DNA of 64,000 nt from Rhabditoides inermis (taxonomy: Eukaryota > Nematoda > Chromadorea > Rhabditida > Rhabditidae): assembly GCA_963966185.1 (NCBI GenBank), contig CAWZYM010000440.1, positions 185,001 through 249,000 on the forward strand, written 5' to 3'. The translations under genes were made by a program, and so were the position numbers. The notes beneath the pieces are model-generated. The model searched no databases, was not told the origin of the DNA, and saw nothing but the letters and a program-made list of their open reading frames with translations. Positions 56,834 to 63,625 of the stretch are shown piece after piece; the stretch's first letter is position 1, and the number at the start of each line of letters is the position of its first letter.

Positions 56834-57961
56834 AATACTCCATAAAACTATCTAACCGTATGCTGACCAAAAGTCGGAAAATAACCGTATAAGGACGATA
56901 AGTATTGGCAAATAACGGTAATTTTTAGTGTGTCCCGCCAGATTTCCATCTAATGGGTGGAATACGGTTAGGTGAGCAGGCTTTCCACGGGCGCGCAATC
57001 AAAGTGCCATTTCTGAGCATGCCGTAAACCCGGCGCGAGTAACACTCTGGTGCTGGGTAAGAAAGATGCCCCGACGGGTTTTCGTGTCACCGCCCATGCG
57101 CTTCTGGCTTGCTCACTATGCAAGTAGTGGTGGCTTATGTTGAATACGCAAGAATATATGCAAGAATGCAATTCATTTTTGCTCCTTTTTGGTTGTTCTG
57201 TTCTGGACAGTTGCTCTTATCGTATTGTAAACTAACGGTTGGCATTTGCCTCTCTGTGAAATAGAACCGTGCAGCCGGGCGCTTGCTAACCGTAAGATGA
57301 CCACAAAGTTACCGCCAATTGCCGGAATACAACCGTAAGGTATTTTGGGCGCATTACGGTTATGTTAGAGCGGCTATACGGTTAAATAGTTTTATGGAGT
57401 ACGCACGCCTAGTGTGAAAACTATAAGAGTGATAGGGGGACGCGAGACTCGCGCAGCCTCAACAAAGACACATATGGCGCCGCAAATAACATCAACTCAC
57501 AAAACACTCAATAGATCAGAGGGAGAAAGAGACCGTAATAAAAACGAAACAGACACGAATTACGGCTATTACCGAAAATAGAAAATTGTTCACAACTTTC
57601 AAAACGCAAAACACAACTTTTCGAAACTCACTCATGGCATGGGGCGTGGCGGATCGTCTCCTGTGCCGCAGCGGGGCGGGGGAGAGATTGGCGGATGAGG
57701 AGGAGGAGGAGGAGGAGGAGAAAGACGTCTCCGGAGACGCCTCACAACACGAATCCTGCAACGCGCACATAGAGCTATTCCAATCATATTTCACAGCCAT
57801 TCATGTGAGTATGGAGACAGACGCACCTCCGGAGAGTGCGCGTGCGGGTGCGGGCTGTGCGTGTCGTGAGAAGAGGAGGTGGAAGACGGCCCGCTGTCGC
57901 CCTCTCCACCCTCCATATAAGGCTCCTTCAACGGAGAAGACGCCGACAGATCGTCTTCCAT
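31257..57961 (-). CDS. FBXO11: FBXO11-like F-box/beta-helix/UBR-box protein, 30 coding exons, 985 aa
   Basis: In the known family this is the substrate-recognition subunit of an SCF (SKP1-CUL1-F-box) E3 ubiquitin ligase. Order: Ser/His-rich N-terminus (aa 1-175), F-box (about 213-255), NPWKESF linker (about 290), some 20 beta-helix repeat strands (about 325-890), UBR zinc finger (about 905-970). The UBR domain separates FBXO11 from FBXO10. Exons, 5' to 3': 57961-57827, 57755-57632, 55416-55267, 55120-55008, 54292-54228, 53873-53789, 53136-53048, 52964-52897, 52769-52705, 52493-52428, 52213-52075, 50323-50206, 49891-49837, 49701-49600, 49454-49345, 49233-49153, 49071-49011, 41960-41879, 41766-41623, 41507-41386, 40669-40547, 40294-40209, 40136-40073, 39969-39872, 39782-39724, 39651-39548, 39471-39359, 39281-39212, 31562-31423, 31383-31257. 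Every junction is GT..AG and phases match throughout; the sum is 2958 nt with one terminal TGA. The start is the first ATG after an acceptor at 57980, so a 5' noncoding exon probably lies upstream. Confidence 0.96.
31384..31422 (-). other. 39-bp mini-intron in the UBR box
   Basis: The minus-strand sequence starts GTGGGG, runs through (GA)n and ends TTGTAG. Removing it joins [13 protein letters not shown], the contiguous conserved family sequence. If retained, it would add 13 residues rich in Glu and Arg without a stop. It is much shorter than the other introns of this gene (minimum 71 bp). Confidence 0.75.
31563..32690. repeat. FBXO11 intron 28, left part: CT tract and SINE/LINE-tail-like sequence
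   Basis: 31600-31670 is (CT)n. 31850-32195 contains CCCTAGTGGTGTACCGTATG, CAGGATATAGCGATTC and a (TGAT)n tail at 32170-32195, which looks like the 3' end of a retroposon on the plus strand. Otherwise the sequence is unassigned. Confidence 0.45.
32697..33012. repeat. 33-bp minisatellite, open in frame
   Basis: Ten or so units of TTGTCCCCCCTCTGGTGTAT-GAGGAATATACAG. Unit length is 33 bp (32701 to 32734), with some 27-bp variants lacking AGTTGT. As 33 and 27 are multiples of three, the plus strand can be read as repeats of [11 protein letters not shown] within an open frame 32190-33026, and other frames are open too. I do not call it a gene. Confidence 0.85.
33370..33785 (+). other. possible spliced ORF fragment upstream of the NeSL-like element
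   Basis: The plus strand has a frame ending [10 protein letters not shown] at a GTAAGA donor (33514) and, after an ATTTTGCAG acceptor at 33665, a 39-codon frame [26 protein letters not shown] that ends in a stop. I do not recognise the product. It may be the 5' part of the retroelement or a chance pair. Confidence 0.2.
33839..35425 (+). pseudogene. retroelement ORF: zinc finger and protease N-terminal half
   Basis: Contains Cys/His pairs CGGCNC and, further on, [22 protein letters not shown], a C2H2 finger. After an in-frame TAG at 34781 the same frame continues to 35425 with acidic, low-complexity sequence. It then runs into [17 protein letters not shown] and [20 protein letters not shown], whose His-Trp and Asp match the C48 catalytic His and Asp region. 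Confidence 0.7.
35526..35798 (+). pseudogene. retroelement ORF: protease C-terminal half
   Basis: Begins [13 protein letters not shown], where Cys-Gly matches the nucleophile motif of Ulp1/C48 peptidases. It is out of frame with the His/Asp half upstream, with stops between 35425 and 35526. The rest is a basic/Leu-rich linker towards the RT. Confidence 0.65.
36006..37895 (+). pseudogene. retroelement reverse transcriptase, frameshifted and interrupted
   Basis: Motifs in order: [14 protein letters not shown] (36210-36250), [45 protein letters not shown] (motif A), [20 protein letters not shown] (motif B), [11 protein letters not shown] (catalytic FADD) and, after the insert, KYLGVNVGF (motif E-like). 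Frameshifts lie near 36345 and 36640. The 429-bp insertion at 36940-37368 splits the domain; with one copy of the target duplication removed, the frame continues without a gap. Confidence 0.82.
36929..37379 (-). mobile_element. 429-bp retroposed insert with 11-bp target duplication
   Basis: TGCAATATCAG occurs at 36929-36939 and 37369-37379. The insert (36940-37368) has an (AATCAG)n tail at its left end, so its own orientation is minus, ending (CTGATT)n. A related fragment is at 53340-53455, again with a GATTCTGATTCTGAATC end. It is a SINE or truncated LINE. Confidence 0.8.
37920..38837 (+). pseudogene. retroelement C-terminus: linker, CCHC finger and restriction-like endonuclease
   Basis: 37920-38150 is a basic linker with one or more stops after it. 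38211-38837 has [19 protein letters not shown] (CCHC finger) followed by [18 protein letters not shown] and [20 protein letters not shown]. This is the PD-(D/E)XK arrangement of restriction-like endonucleases in R2/NeSL-clade LINEs. The enzyme nicks target DNA for target-primed reverse transcription. Confidence 0.78.
38838..39211. other. right end of FBXO11 intron 28
   Basis: Probably the 3' UTR of the NeSL-like element up to about 38960, then GC-rich intron sequence. No repeat unit or ORF is convincing. Confidence 0.35.
39212..41960 (-). CDS. FBXO11: FBXO11 exons 18-28: second half of beta-helix
   Basis: These exons encode about 11 successive helix turns with the family's recurrent N-I-G-G-V/I pattern. 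Examples are [102 protein letters not shown] and [18 protein letters not shown]. The last exon (39281-39212) ends GQCLFK, immediately before the UBR-domain exons. This is the best-conserved part of the protein. Introns here are mostly 72-252 bp; one is 716 bp. Confidence 0.97.
40670..41385. other. FBXO11 intron 20
   Basis: 716 bp with (CT)n at 40938-40965 and a ATGCGCGCGCGACGCGCGC stretch. I see no coding signal; the Ser-rich frames come from the CT repeat. Confidence 0.6.
41981..42531. mobile_element. TIR element (MITE-like) in FBXO11 intron 17
   Basis: The left end TTAAAGGTAGTGTACCTTCT is matched by the right end AGAGGGTACACTACCTTTAA. The interior is AT-rich with no ORF. The end sequence makes a TTA/TTAA target duplication ambiguous, so Harbinger-like or piggyBac-like mobilisation cannot be decided. 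Confidence 0.75.
42810..43776 (-). pseudogene. LINE reverse transcriptase, C-terminal part
   Basis: Continues with [34 protein letters not shown] (motif B), [13 protein letters not shown] (YADD) and a C-terminal region closely matching copy 1 ([20 protein letters not shown]). It is interrupted only by the foldback insertion at its N-terminal edge. Confidence 0.85.
43960..44043 (+). other. tRNA-like sequence, left arm
   Basis: A and B boxes match the consensus with typical spacing, and the T arm GTGGG-TTCGATT-CCCGT can pair. The acceptor stem and a normal 7-nt anticodon loop cannot be drawn, so this is tRNA-derived rather than a functional tRNA. Confidence 0.6.
44318..44400 (-). other. tRNA-like sequence, right arm
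   Basis: Inverse copy of the left-arm unit, transcribing towards the loop, so the two internal promoters converge. Confidence 0.6.
44584..45389 (-). pseudogene. LINE reverse transcriptase, N-terminal part
   Basis: On the minus strand: fingers and palm up to FLSDRT, including [39 protein letters not shown] and [20 protein letters not shown] (motif A). The frame runs directly into the foldback element and continues at 43776. Confidence 0.85.
45390..46140 (-). pseudogene. LINE endonuclease domain fragment
   Basis: The frame contains [29 protein letters not shown] (Asp-Asn catalytic motif), [15 protein letters not shown] and AYSDHCCV (Ser-Asp-His), the C-terminal half of an APE-type endonuclease. 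A further frame upstream ([13 protein letters not shown]) is separated by a TGA near 46128. Another TGA at 45391 separates it from the RT. Confidence 0.75.
46261..46726. other. intron 17 spacer between LINE and Penelope-like element
   Basis: Unique-looking sequence with no recognisable ORF. It separates the truncated LINE 5' end from the RT stop at 46727. Confidence 0.45.
46727..47898 (-). pseudogene. Penelope-like reverse transcriptase
   Basis: About 390 codons: [20 protein letters not shown] (RT motif 1), [20 protein letters not shown] (motif A), [20 protein letters not shown] (motif B) and [15 protein letters not shown] (catalytic YMDD). Gaps between motifs and the LFTNLPH sequence fit Penelope-like elements better than LINEs or retroviruses. 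The frame is intact apart from the upstream foldback insertion. Confidence 0.7.
48065..48148 (+). other. tRNA-like sequence, left arm of second foldback
   Basis: GCCGTTGTGGCTTAGTGGTT, then a CTGTCAG anticodon-loop-like stretch (GTC) and GGTTCAAGCCC. The copy is mutated in the B box relative to the right arm. Confidence 0.6.
48428..48508 (-). other. tRNA-like sequence, right arm of second foldback
   Basis: The better-preserved copy: TGGCCTAGTGGTTAGCGC, stem TCTGT..ACAGA around CTGTCAGA (8-nt loop containing GTC) and GGGGTTCGAGTCC. Not a normal tRNA because of the loop length and poor acceptor stem. Confidence 0.6.
49011..52213 (-). CDS. FBXO11: FBXO11 exons 11-17: first half of beta-helix
   Basis: Exon 11 encodes the start of the substrate-binding helix ([12 protein letters not shown], then the VQLIGA turn). 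Exons 12-17 continue with [71 protein letters not shown] and [17 protein letters not shown]. This is the regular G-rich turn pattern of the carbohydrate-binding/CASH (NosD-type) right-handed beta-helix. Introns of 81-314 bp separate exons 12 to 17. Most repeat boundaries do not coincide with exon boundaries. Confidence 0.95.
50324..52074. other. FBXO11 intron 11 with palindromic CGGTTAACCGG repeat
   Basis: 50970-51105 and 51235-51415 consist of overlapping ACCGGTTAACCG, GGTTTTCGGTTAACCGGTT and AAACCGG units. About 130 bp of unrelated sequence lies between them. The remainder has (GA)n at 51930-51960 and short open frames without homology. Confidence 0.8.
52428..54292 (-). CDS. FBXO11: FBXO11 exons 5-10: F-box and NPWKESF linker
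   Basis: Exon 5 (54292-54228) is a basic linker. Exon 6 ends [11 protein letters not shown] and exon 7 continues [20 protein letters not shown] and ends at ANDNNLW; together they form the F-box that binds SKP1, split by an intron after VLK. Exons 8 and 9 carry [11 protein letters not shown] and [10 protein letters not shown], the conserved segment after the F-box in FBXO11. Exon 10 (GALYEGQKG) leads into the beta-helix and uses a weak GTCGGT donor. Phases 2, 0, 2, 1, 0, 0 match the next exons. Confidence 0.94.
53137..53788. other. FBXO11 intron 6 with SINE fragment and GC hairpin
   Basis: 53340-53455 is related to the insert at 36940-37060 and ends GATTCTGATTCTGAATC. 53618-53690 is a hairpin with arms CCACTGCGG/CCGCAGTGG; its minus strand contains CTGATGATGCCTCAGCAGGC. 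Confidence 0.7.
54293..55007. other. FBXO11 intron 4
   Basis: 715 bp, CA/CAT-rich. It has an open 160-codon plus-strand frame (54437-54919) of low-complexity His/Thr/Ser composition that I regard as non-coding. Confidence 0.5.
55008..57961 (-). CDS. FBXO11: FBXO11 exons 1-4: low-complexity N-terminus
   Basis: Exon 1 begins [15 protein letters not shown] and is rich in Ser, His and Pro. Exon 2 has a run of nine Ser from a TCC-type repeat, then an Arg-rich RHRRRSATP stretch. Exon 3 is Ala/Pro/Thr-rich. Exon 4 has the basic cluster [11 protein letters not shown]. The family has an equally disordered, basic N-terminus with little sequence conservation, so these exons rest on splice signals and phase (45 codons; 41+1 nt; 2+49 codons+1; 2+37 codons) rather than homology. 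The basic blocks could be a nuclear signal; that is inference. An alternative upstream start remains possible. Confidence 0.82.
55417..56837. other. FBXO11 intron 2, left part
   Basis: Contains four CT/GA microsatellites (55610-55690, 55990-56030, 56378-56424, 56758-56829) in otherwise unassigned GC-rich sequence. Confidence 0.55.
56838..57399. mobile_element. TA-flanked TIR element (mariner-type MITE) in intron 2
   Basis: Ends CTCCATAAAACTAT.CTAACCG and its inverse CGGTTAAATAGTTTTATGGAG. TA dinucleotides are at 56836-56837 and 57400-57401. 562 bp, no transposase. TA duplication plus TIR fits Tc1/mariner-mobilised MITEs. Confidence 0.78.
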
Positions 57962-57979
57962 CGGCAACCGAGAGAAGAC

Positions 57980-59871
57980 TGCAAGCCAATTCGTCAATCA
58001 TTCAATCACACATCAATATGTTCACGATCAGAAACATGGGTTGCAAAACAGTAGCGGTACACGCAGGACATGAACGATCATGACTATCGCGCAGTCCATA
58101 AAAACTGCAGTAGCAGCGACGATAAGACGTATACCGGTAGTTGTACACAATCGTACGGTAACCGTAGGAACAAGTGATACGATGCATAGTGTGGGTCAAG
58201 TGTATGGAAGAAGAAAAAACAGATAGAGGGACAGACGACTAGATACTAGATTGTGCTAGTGAGGCGTTGCGACGCCGTTCAGCACCACTGTCACGCGTGC
58301 AAACACACCAGGTGAGAGAGAGTGGGGCCAGAGAGCACACCAATGCGGGAGGGCGCAGACCAAGGACGATGACCGACATGCATTCATTGCCCCCACTGAA
58401 ACAGTCTCCACCACAAACGTCACGAAGCAGCTACTTCAAAGCGAGTGTGCGAATTAGGGGGATCGCTATAGGCGAGCAGAGATCGAGTGGTTCTAGAGAC
58501 GAGCACACGACAATTATGTGACACAGCCACACTCGCATGTAATCATTATGTGCAAGATTGCAACATGGGAAGGATGTGACGGTGAGTGGCTGGTGCGTCG
58601 GCGGCGCGTGCAGTGACACTGTCTAGTGGGGGAACAGGTATTCACACAGACAGACGGCGCGCCGTTTCGCAAGTTATACGATGTATGCGTACGCACGCAC
58701 GTCTCGGGAATACAAATGGGTGAACGGAGACAGCCAGCCACACGGGCCAGTCTCGATATTACGCTGATAAGCGCGGTCACCTCACCTCTAGCGGATGGGG
58801 GCAATGCGAGAGAGGTAGGAAAGAGAAGGAAGCGAGGAAGCAGACTAGGAATTATAGATTGCGCACGATCAACGACACTTTTGAAGTAGACAACTTCACA
58901 GAAGACGATAGAGGAATCAGGAGCAGATAGAAGTGCGGGGCTTGCACTTTCACCTGCGAGAGCAGCGCACACGGCACGTGTTGCACTTTACGGCCAACGA
59001 GACTCGTCAATCGATCCGAGTCGAGCTCGCCAGTGGATCCCTATGCGCATCATCACAATCGGGAAACTTGCGACGCGGTAAAGAACCAGACAAACAGCCA
59101 TGTGAGCGGAATCGATCGGGAGGGGCGAGTGGTCGCAGTCACATTGCCACTCGGATGCAGCAGCACAACAATCGACGTCTTGGGTGGGGGAGGCTGATAT
59201 GGATTGAGTGGGAGAAGGAAGACGGGGAGCGACAGATGCAAGTCGATCGATTCGGGTGGTCGTGACATGCGACGGCCCACACGGGTGCACAGTGCAATGA
59301 AGCGGCGCAGGCGGTGGGCGAGGCGGCAAGCGCGCGAGAGAGTGAGAGCGCGCAGACGACGAGGGGAAGACGAGAGAGCGCGCGCAGACAACGAGAGGAA
59401 GACGAGAGAACGCGCGTAGACAACGAGAGTAATGTACTTTCGTTCACGGCGATCTATGTGATGTGAGGTGAACGGGAAGAAGAAGTCAGGGGCGAGTGAC
59501 TTCTTAATAAATATGACAATGAATATGTCAATGTAAACGTTTTATTGCGAATGAAACCCATTATTCACGCATTTTACAGTGAATGTTTTCGTTAACAATA
59601 AAACGCAGAGATATACAGACAAAGCTGAATTTGAAGAATCACAGGTTTCTTTCAACCTCGCTTTGGCGGGAATCCGAGATCCTTTCTCAGAACGTTCCGG
59701 ATGTGGCTGCAGTGGCATTTTCGAAACGATCTTCTATTCATGTACTTGTATTGAATTTGCTTTGTGATCCATTTGTGAACAATGTTATATGTTTCCAGAC
59801 TTTGATGTTATTGCTTATTGTAATATTCAGTGACTATGTATGTTTAGTCACTCTAACATTTTCTAACCCCG
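57980..59871. other. FBXO11 upstream region / divergent intergenic space
   Basis: Between the acceptor of the first coding FBXO11 exon and the plus-strand gene at 59.87 kb. CpG-rich from about 58.6 to 59.4 kb. A 5' noncoding FBXO11 exon and promoter are expected here, but I could not place them from sequence alone. Confidence 0.4.
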
Positions 59872-60961
59872 ATGGAAGAGCCTGCTCAATCTGACGTTGG
59901 AACAGATCCGAAAAAAAACTGGTGAGCGATATGAATGTGAATGCCTAATTTCTTAAATGCGAAAGACATTTAGTGTCAAGGATGCGGTAAGTGGTTATCC
60001 GTTTCTCGTGAGAGATACCCCCGCAAGAACTCGTGCACGCAATCGGACCCCGTCCATCTGCGGAACACCCGAGGCGCCCCTCTGTCGTGCTTCAAGTGTG
60101 AGAAGCGTTTCTTCGACTGAAGTACTTTTATTGACCACCTACGTGATGGACATGACGTACTCGACGCAGTCATTCACAAGAAAACATTGACAAAGGACGA
60201 ATCAGAGGTAAGAGGGAGAGAGAGGGAGAGAGAGAGAGAGGGGGGAGAGAGAGATGATAAACGTTCTAGGAGATGCGACTGTTCCTTGAAGAGCGGTGCG
60301 GATTCAACTTCAAGAAGCAACGTAGCGACCACAATTGGATACGGTACACATGCAACAGAAGTGGTCATCTGAAAACTGTGCCATTGGAAGAGAAACGCGT
60401 TCCGAAGGCCACTCTGGCGACTGGGACCGAATGTCCCGCATTTGTTCGCATTTCGGCCACGGCGGACAACGACGGGTCAGTGTCAGTCAAACAGCTAGTA
60501 AATATATGGCCTCTCGACTCGCACAACGCGCCCACGAGATGGTCAGCATGGGCGTCCCAGCTAGGAAAGTAGCGGAAATCTTCCAACGTGAGTCCTTATG
60601 TGTCCTCTTTTCTCTCCTCCCCTCTCTCCCCTCCCCTCTCTCTCCTCCCTCTCCCCTCCTCCCTCTCCCCTCCCATCGCTCCCCTCCCCTCTCTCTTCTC
60701 CCTCTCTCCTCCTCCCTCTCTCATCCCCCCTCTCCCCTCCCATCTCTCCCCTCCTTTTTTAAAATTCACTCATTAGATGACGGATTGTGTTCAGCCATCT
60801 GGCAAAGAGAGGGGTTGAGGGAGAGTGCAGGTCGAGTCGACTTGCCATGACGCCACTGGCATAGCCCGTTGACAGCAGATTCATATCGCCGCCACTATCT
60901 GACGAGAGTTACGAAATTGCACATGACCAGTGTTCTCTCACACAGACTCACTCTCAGTCAC

Positions 60962-61023
<62 letters not shown>

Positions 61024-61320
61024 CTCTCATTTTGCAATCATTTTTCTCTCTTTTTGCGAACGCCATTGTCCAATATGTTGAATATCGAGTGATAACTTCT
61101 AAACGAAATCACATGTCATCACATTACATTGTTTCAGAGGAAGCCGAAGCAGAAAAGGAGAATGGGAGTACGTCGGCACTGCATATCAAGATGCGTCGAG
61201 TTGTGGCGTGTTTTGGCAATCTCACCATGAACACGCCACAACGCGCTCTGAGACGCCATACAAATTCAATTGATTGTTTTGATCAGCTGTTTTCGCGTTT
61301 TCATTGTGTTCAGATCTAGA
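59872..61320 (+). pseudogene. zinc-finger / FAR1-like DNA-binding gene, broken
   Basis: Candidate exons: 59872-59921 (MEEPAQSDVGTDPKKN, donor GTGAGC), 59974-60207, 60270-60587 and 61138-about 61320. Exon 2 reads CQGCGKW..LSCFKCEKRFFD, then TGA at 60118, then STFIDHLRDGHDV, a C2H2 finger with an in-frame stop. Exon 3 has WIRYTCNRSG and ECPAFVRISATADNDGSVSV, the Cys..Cys..His pattern of FAR1/MULE-type domains also seen in animal SWIM proteins. A one-base shift near 60490-60540 is needed to reach VSMGVPARKVAEIFQ before a GTGAGT donor; phase then fits exon 4. Exon 1 phase does not fit exon 2 cleanly. Either a decayed domesticated gene or a transposon relic. Confidence 0.5.
60600..61040. repeat. 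CT-rich microsatellites in the FAR1-like gene
   Basis: 60600-60755 is imperfect (CTCCCCT)n and 60962-61024 is (CT)n. Both lie in the proposed intron between exons 3 and 4. Confidence 0.85.
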
Positions 61321-61900
61321 GTGAACGCGTTGGTCGGTGCGGCGACATTGATAGCGAGTAAGTACTCTTACGAGACCAAGGAGGAGAAGATTGCGGGGGC
61401 GACTGCGACTGTCGAGCTGCTGGGCTGAGGAAGCACGGAGTCCAGGCTGAGGAAGCACGGAGTCCAGGGAGAGCTGTCCAAGATCGATGGACCTATGCTA
61501 TCACTTGGTGAGTCTTCATCCTTTGTTGTTTTCTTCCTTTCTCTGTTGGATTACCCACTTCATCTTGGTGAAGTAATGCATTATATCCCTGGGCGGGCAA
61601 CGGTTGTCACGCTATGAATTGAGGACATGGCGGAGCATCTCGTTTCCTACTTAGTGGTGTTTGCTTAGTGTAATCAAGAGTATCAGTGATACTGTAGTCA
61701 GTATAGTATATCAGTGATGCTGAAATCAGTAGATCAGTTATACGTTTATTTAGATCGTTTTACTTCAAAATGACGTAGGTTTTTTTTGTCAAAACGCAAT
61801 ATAGACTTGAAAAATGTTCTAAAATTAATATCGCGGTTGGTTTTCAAGGTATAAGGTCCATTAGGGGCGGCGCGCAGCGGCGCCCGTTTGTTTTGAGCTG
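61321..61900 (+). other. exon-like frame with duplication, and spacer
   Basis: 61321-61510 reads as VNALVGAATLIA, then ETKEEKIAGATATVELLG and RLRKHGVQGELSKIDGPMLS before a GTGAGT. A 22-bp direct duplication (GCTGAGGAAGCACGGAGTCC at 61423 and 61446) puts a stop between them. I do not recognise it; it could be a further exon of the preceding gene. 61680-61740 has ATCAGTAGATCAG-like sequence recalling satellite A. Confidence 0.3.
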
Positions 61901-62089
61901 TGACGCGCGCAACACGCCACTCCCAAGGCACACACGATTTCTCTATTCTAATACAATATACTTAATTAGTGTGCGTTATTTGTTAGAATATCACTTTGTA
62001 AGACCTATGAGTATGATTCGTGAAACCAATATCGGTTGCGGCATCCAAAAACCGCCCTCTCTTGCTCTCTCCCGCTTTGCCACTAAACG

Positions 62090-62102
62090 TGTTTACGACG
62101 GC

Positions 62103-62133
<31 letters not shown>

Positions 62134-62400
62134 GTGTGCATCACGTAAGCTCCGCCCACTGCACTTTGCGCTCATTGGTCGCTCGGCTCTCTTGCGTGCG
62201 CACTCTGATTGGCTGAGCGCATGCCCCGCCCTTCGTTCACCCACTCTCGTGTCGGCTCGCCGTCCAGGCCACCGCCCCAGTTTTGGCGCGAAAACTGTGG
62301 GGGGAGGGGAGTGTGCGGAGCGGAGTGAGTGGGTAAGAGAGAGAGACGCGAAATAGCGCGTGTCAATGAGAGACTGGCATTGGCAGGCGCACGAGCGATT
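62090..62400. promoter_or_regulatory. CpG-rich promoter-like segment with E2F and CCAAT sites
   Basis: (GGC)n at 62100-62130, ATTGG (inverse CCAAT) at 62174 and 62207, GC box CCCCGCCC at 62223 and the palindrome TTTTGGCGCGAAAA near 62281, which matches the E2F/DP consensus on both strands. No gene was identified directly next to it within this window. Confidence 0.5.
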
Positions 62401-62514
62401 CGACAAAGCAGTGCGTTTCCATATTCAGGATACGTTTTCTAAAGTTTCGAATATGTATACATAACATGTTCGGCACATCAACCTGAAAAACAATTTCTTC
62501 GAAATTTGAGAAAA

Positions 62515-63625
62515 GGACATCCATTCTCTTTCGAAAAGTACACGAGTAAAGAGGAGTGGTTTGTTTTGATCTAATTCAACAAAAGCACATGCATAAAATC
62601 TCTTCGCAGCTGACTAAAATTTCAAAACAAACCTGCTCTTTCTGATCGATGAAAAATATAGTATGCACTATAATCGTGTCATACATTTTGTTGCAAGTTA
62701 CTTGTTGGGATTAACAGTATCCTGAATACCTGAACTCAACATGCTAACAAGAAAACAATTAGAGTTTTAAAACATCGTTCGAAAGAGCAGGTTTGTTTTG
62801 AAATTTTAGTCAGCTGCGAAGAGATTTTATGCATGTGCTTTTGTTGAATTAGATCAAAACAAACCACTCCTCTTTACTCGTGTACTTTTCGAAAGAGAAT
62901 ACTTGGTACAAGTGACAAGTAAATAATTACAATTTTTTAGGTAAATAATTTCGGTAAACTAGTAAACAAAGTTGTAAACATCTTTAAAACTAGAGAGTTT
63001 GTTATCTAAAGTGTACTAGACTTGATGGAGAGTTCATATCAGATGTTTACAAGTCCGGTAAACAAATAAACAAAAGACGTGTACTAGAGCCATAGTAGGA
63101 TTCAGATTTGAAGTTTTGATGATTTGACGCAAAGAGGCGAGCGCGCCGAAGGCGCGCGAGCCTCGGAGCGCAGTGCGGCGGCGAAGCCGCCGCTACTAGC
63201 GGGCCGGAGGCGAGCAAAGCGAGCCTCCGGCCCCTACTATGGCTCTAGTACACGTCAGACATCGAAATCTCTTTCTTTCGGAGTTGTTTACGTTTTGTTC
63301 ATTTGTTTACCGGACTTGTAAACATCTGATATGAACTCTCCATCAAGTCTAGTACACTTTAGATAACAAACTCTCTAGTTTTAAAGATGTTTACAACTTT
63401 GTTTACTAGTTTACCGAAATTATTTACCTAAAAAATTGTAATTATTTACTTGTCACTTGTACCAAGTATTCTCTTTCGAAAAGTACACGAGTAAAGAGGA
63501 GTGGTTTGTTTTGAAATTTTAGTCAGCTGCGAAGAGATTTTATGCATGTGCTTTTGTTGAATTAGATCAAAACAAACCACTCCTCTTTACTCGTGTACTT
63601 TTCGAAAGAGAATGGATGTCCGAGG
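62515..63625. repeat. nested palindrome / foldback region
   Basis: A short inverted element (CTCTTTCGAAAAGTACACGA, AGTAAAGAGGAGTGGTTTGT) occurs at 62530, inverted at 62905-62783, and as a perfect palindromic pair at 63473-63613. In addition 62894-63092 is repeated inverted at 63480-63232. The centre (63130-63230) is the GC hairpin trio of the 24-27-kb repeats, on the opposite strand. Confidence 0.82.
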
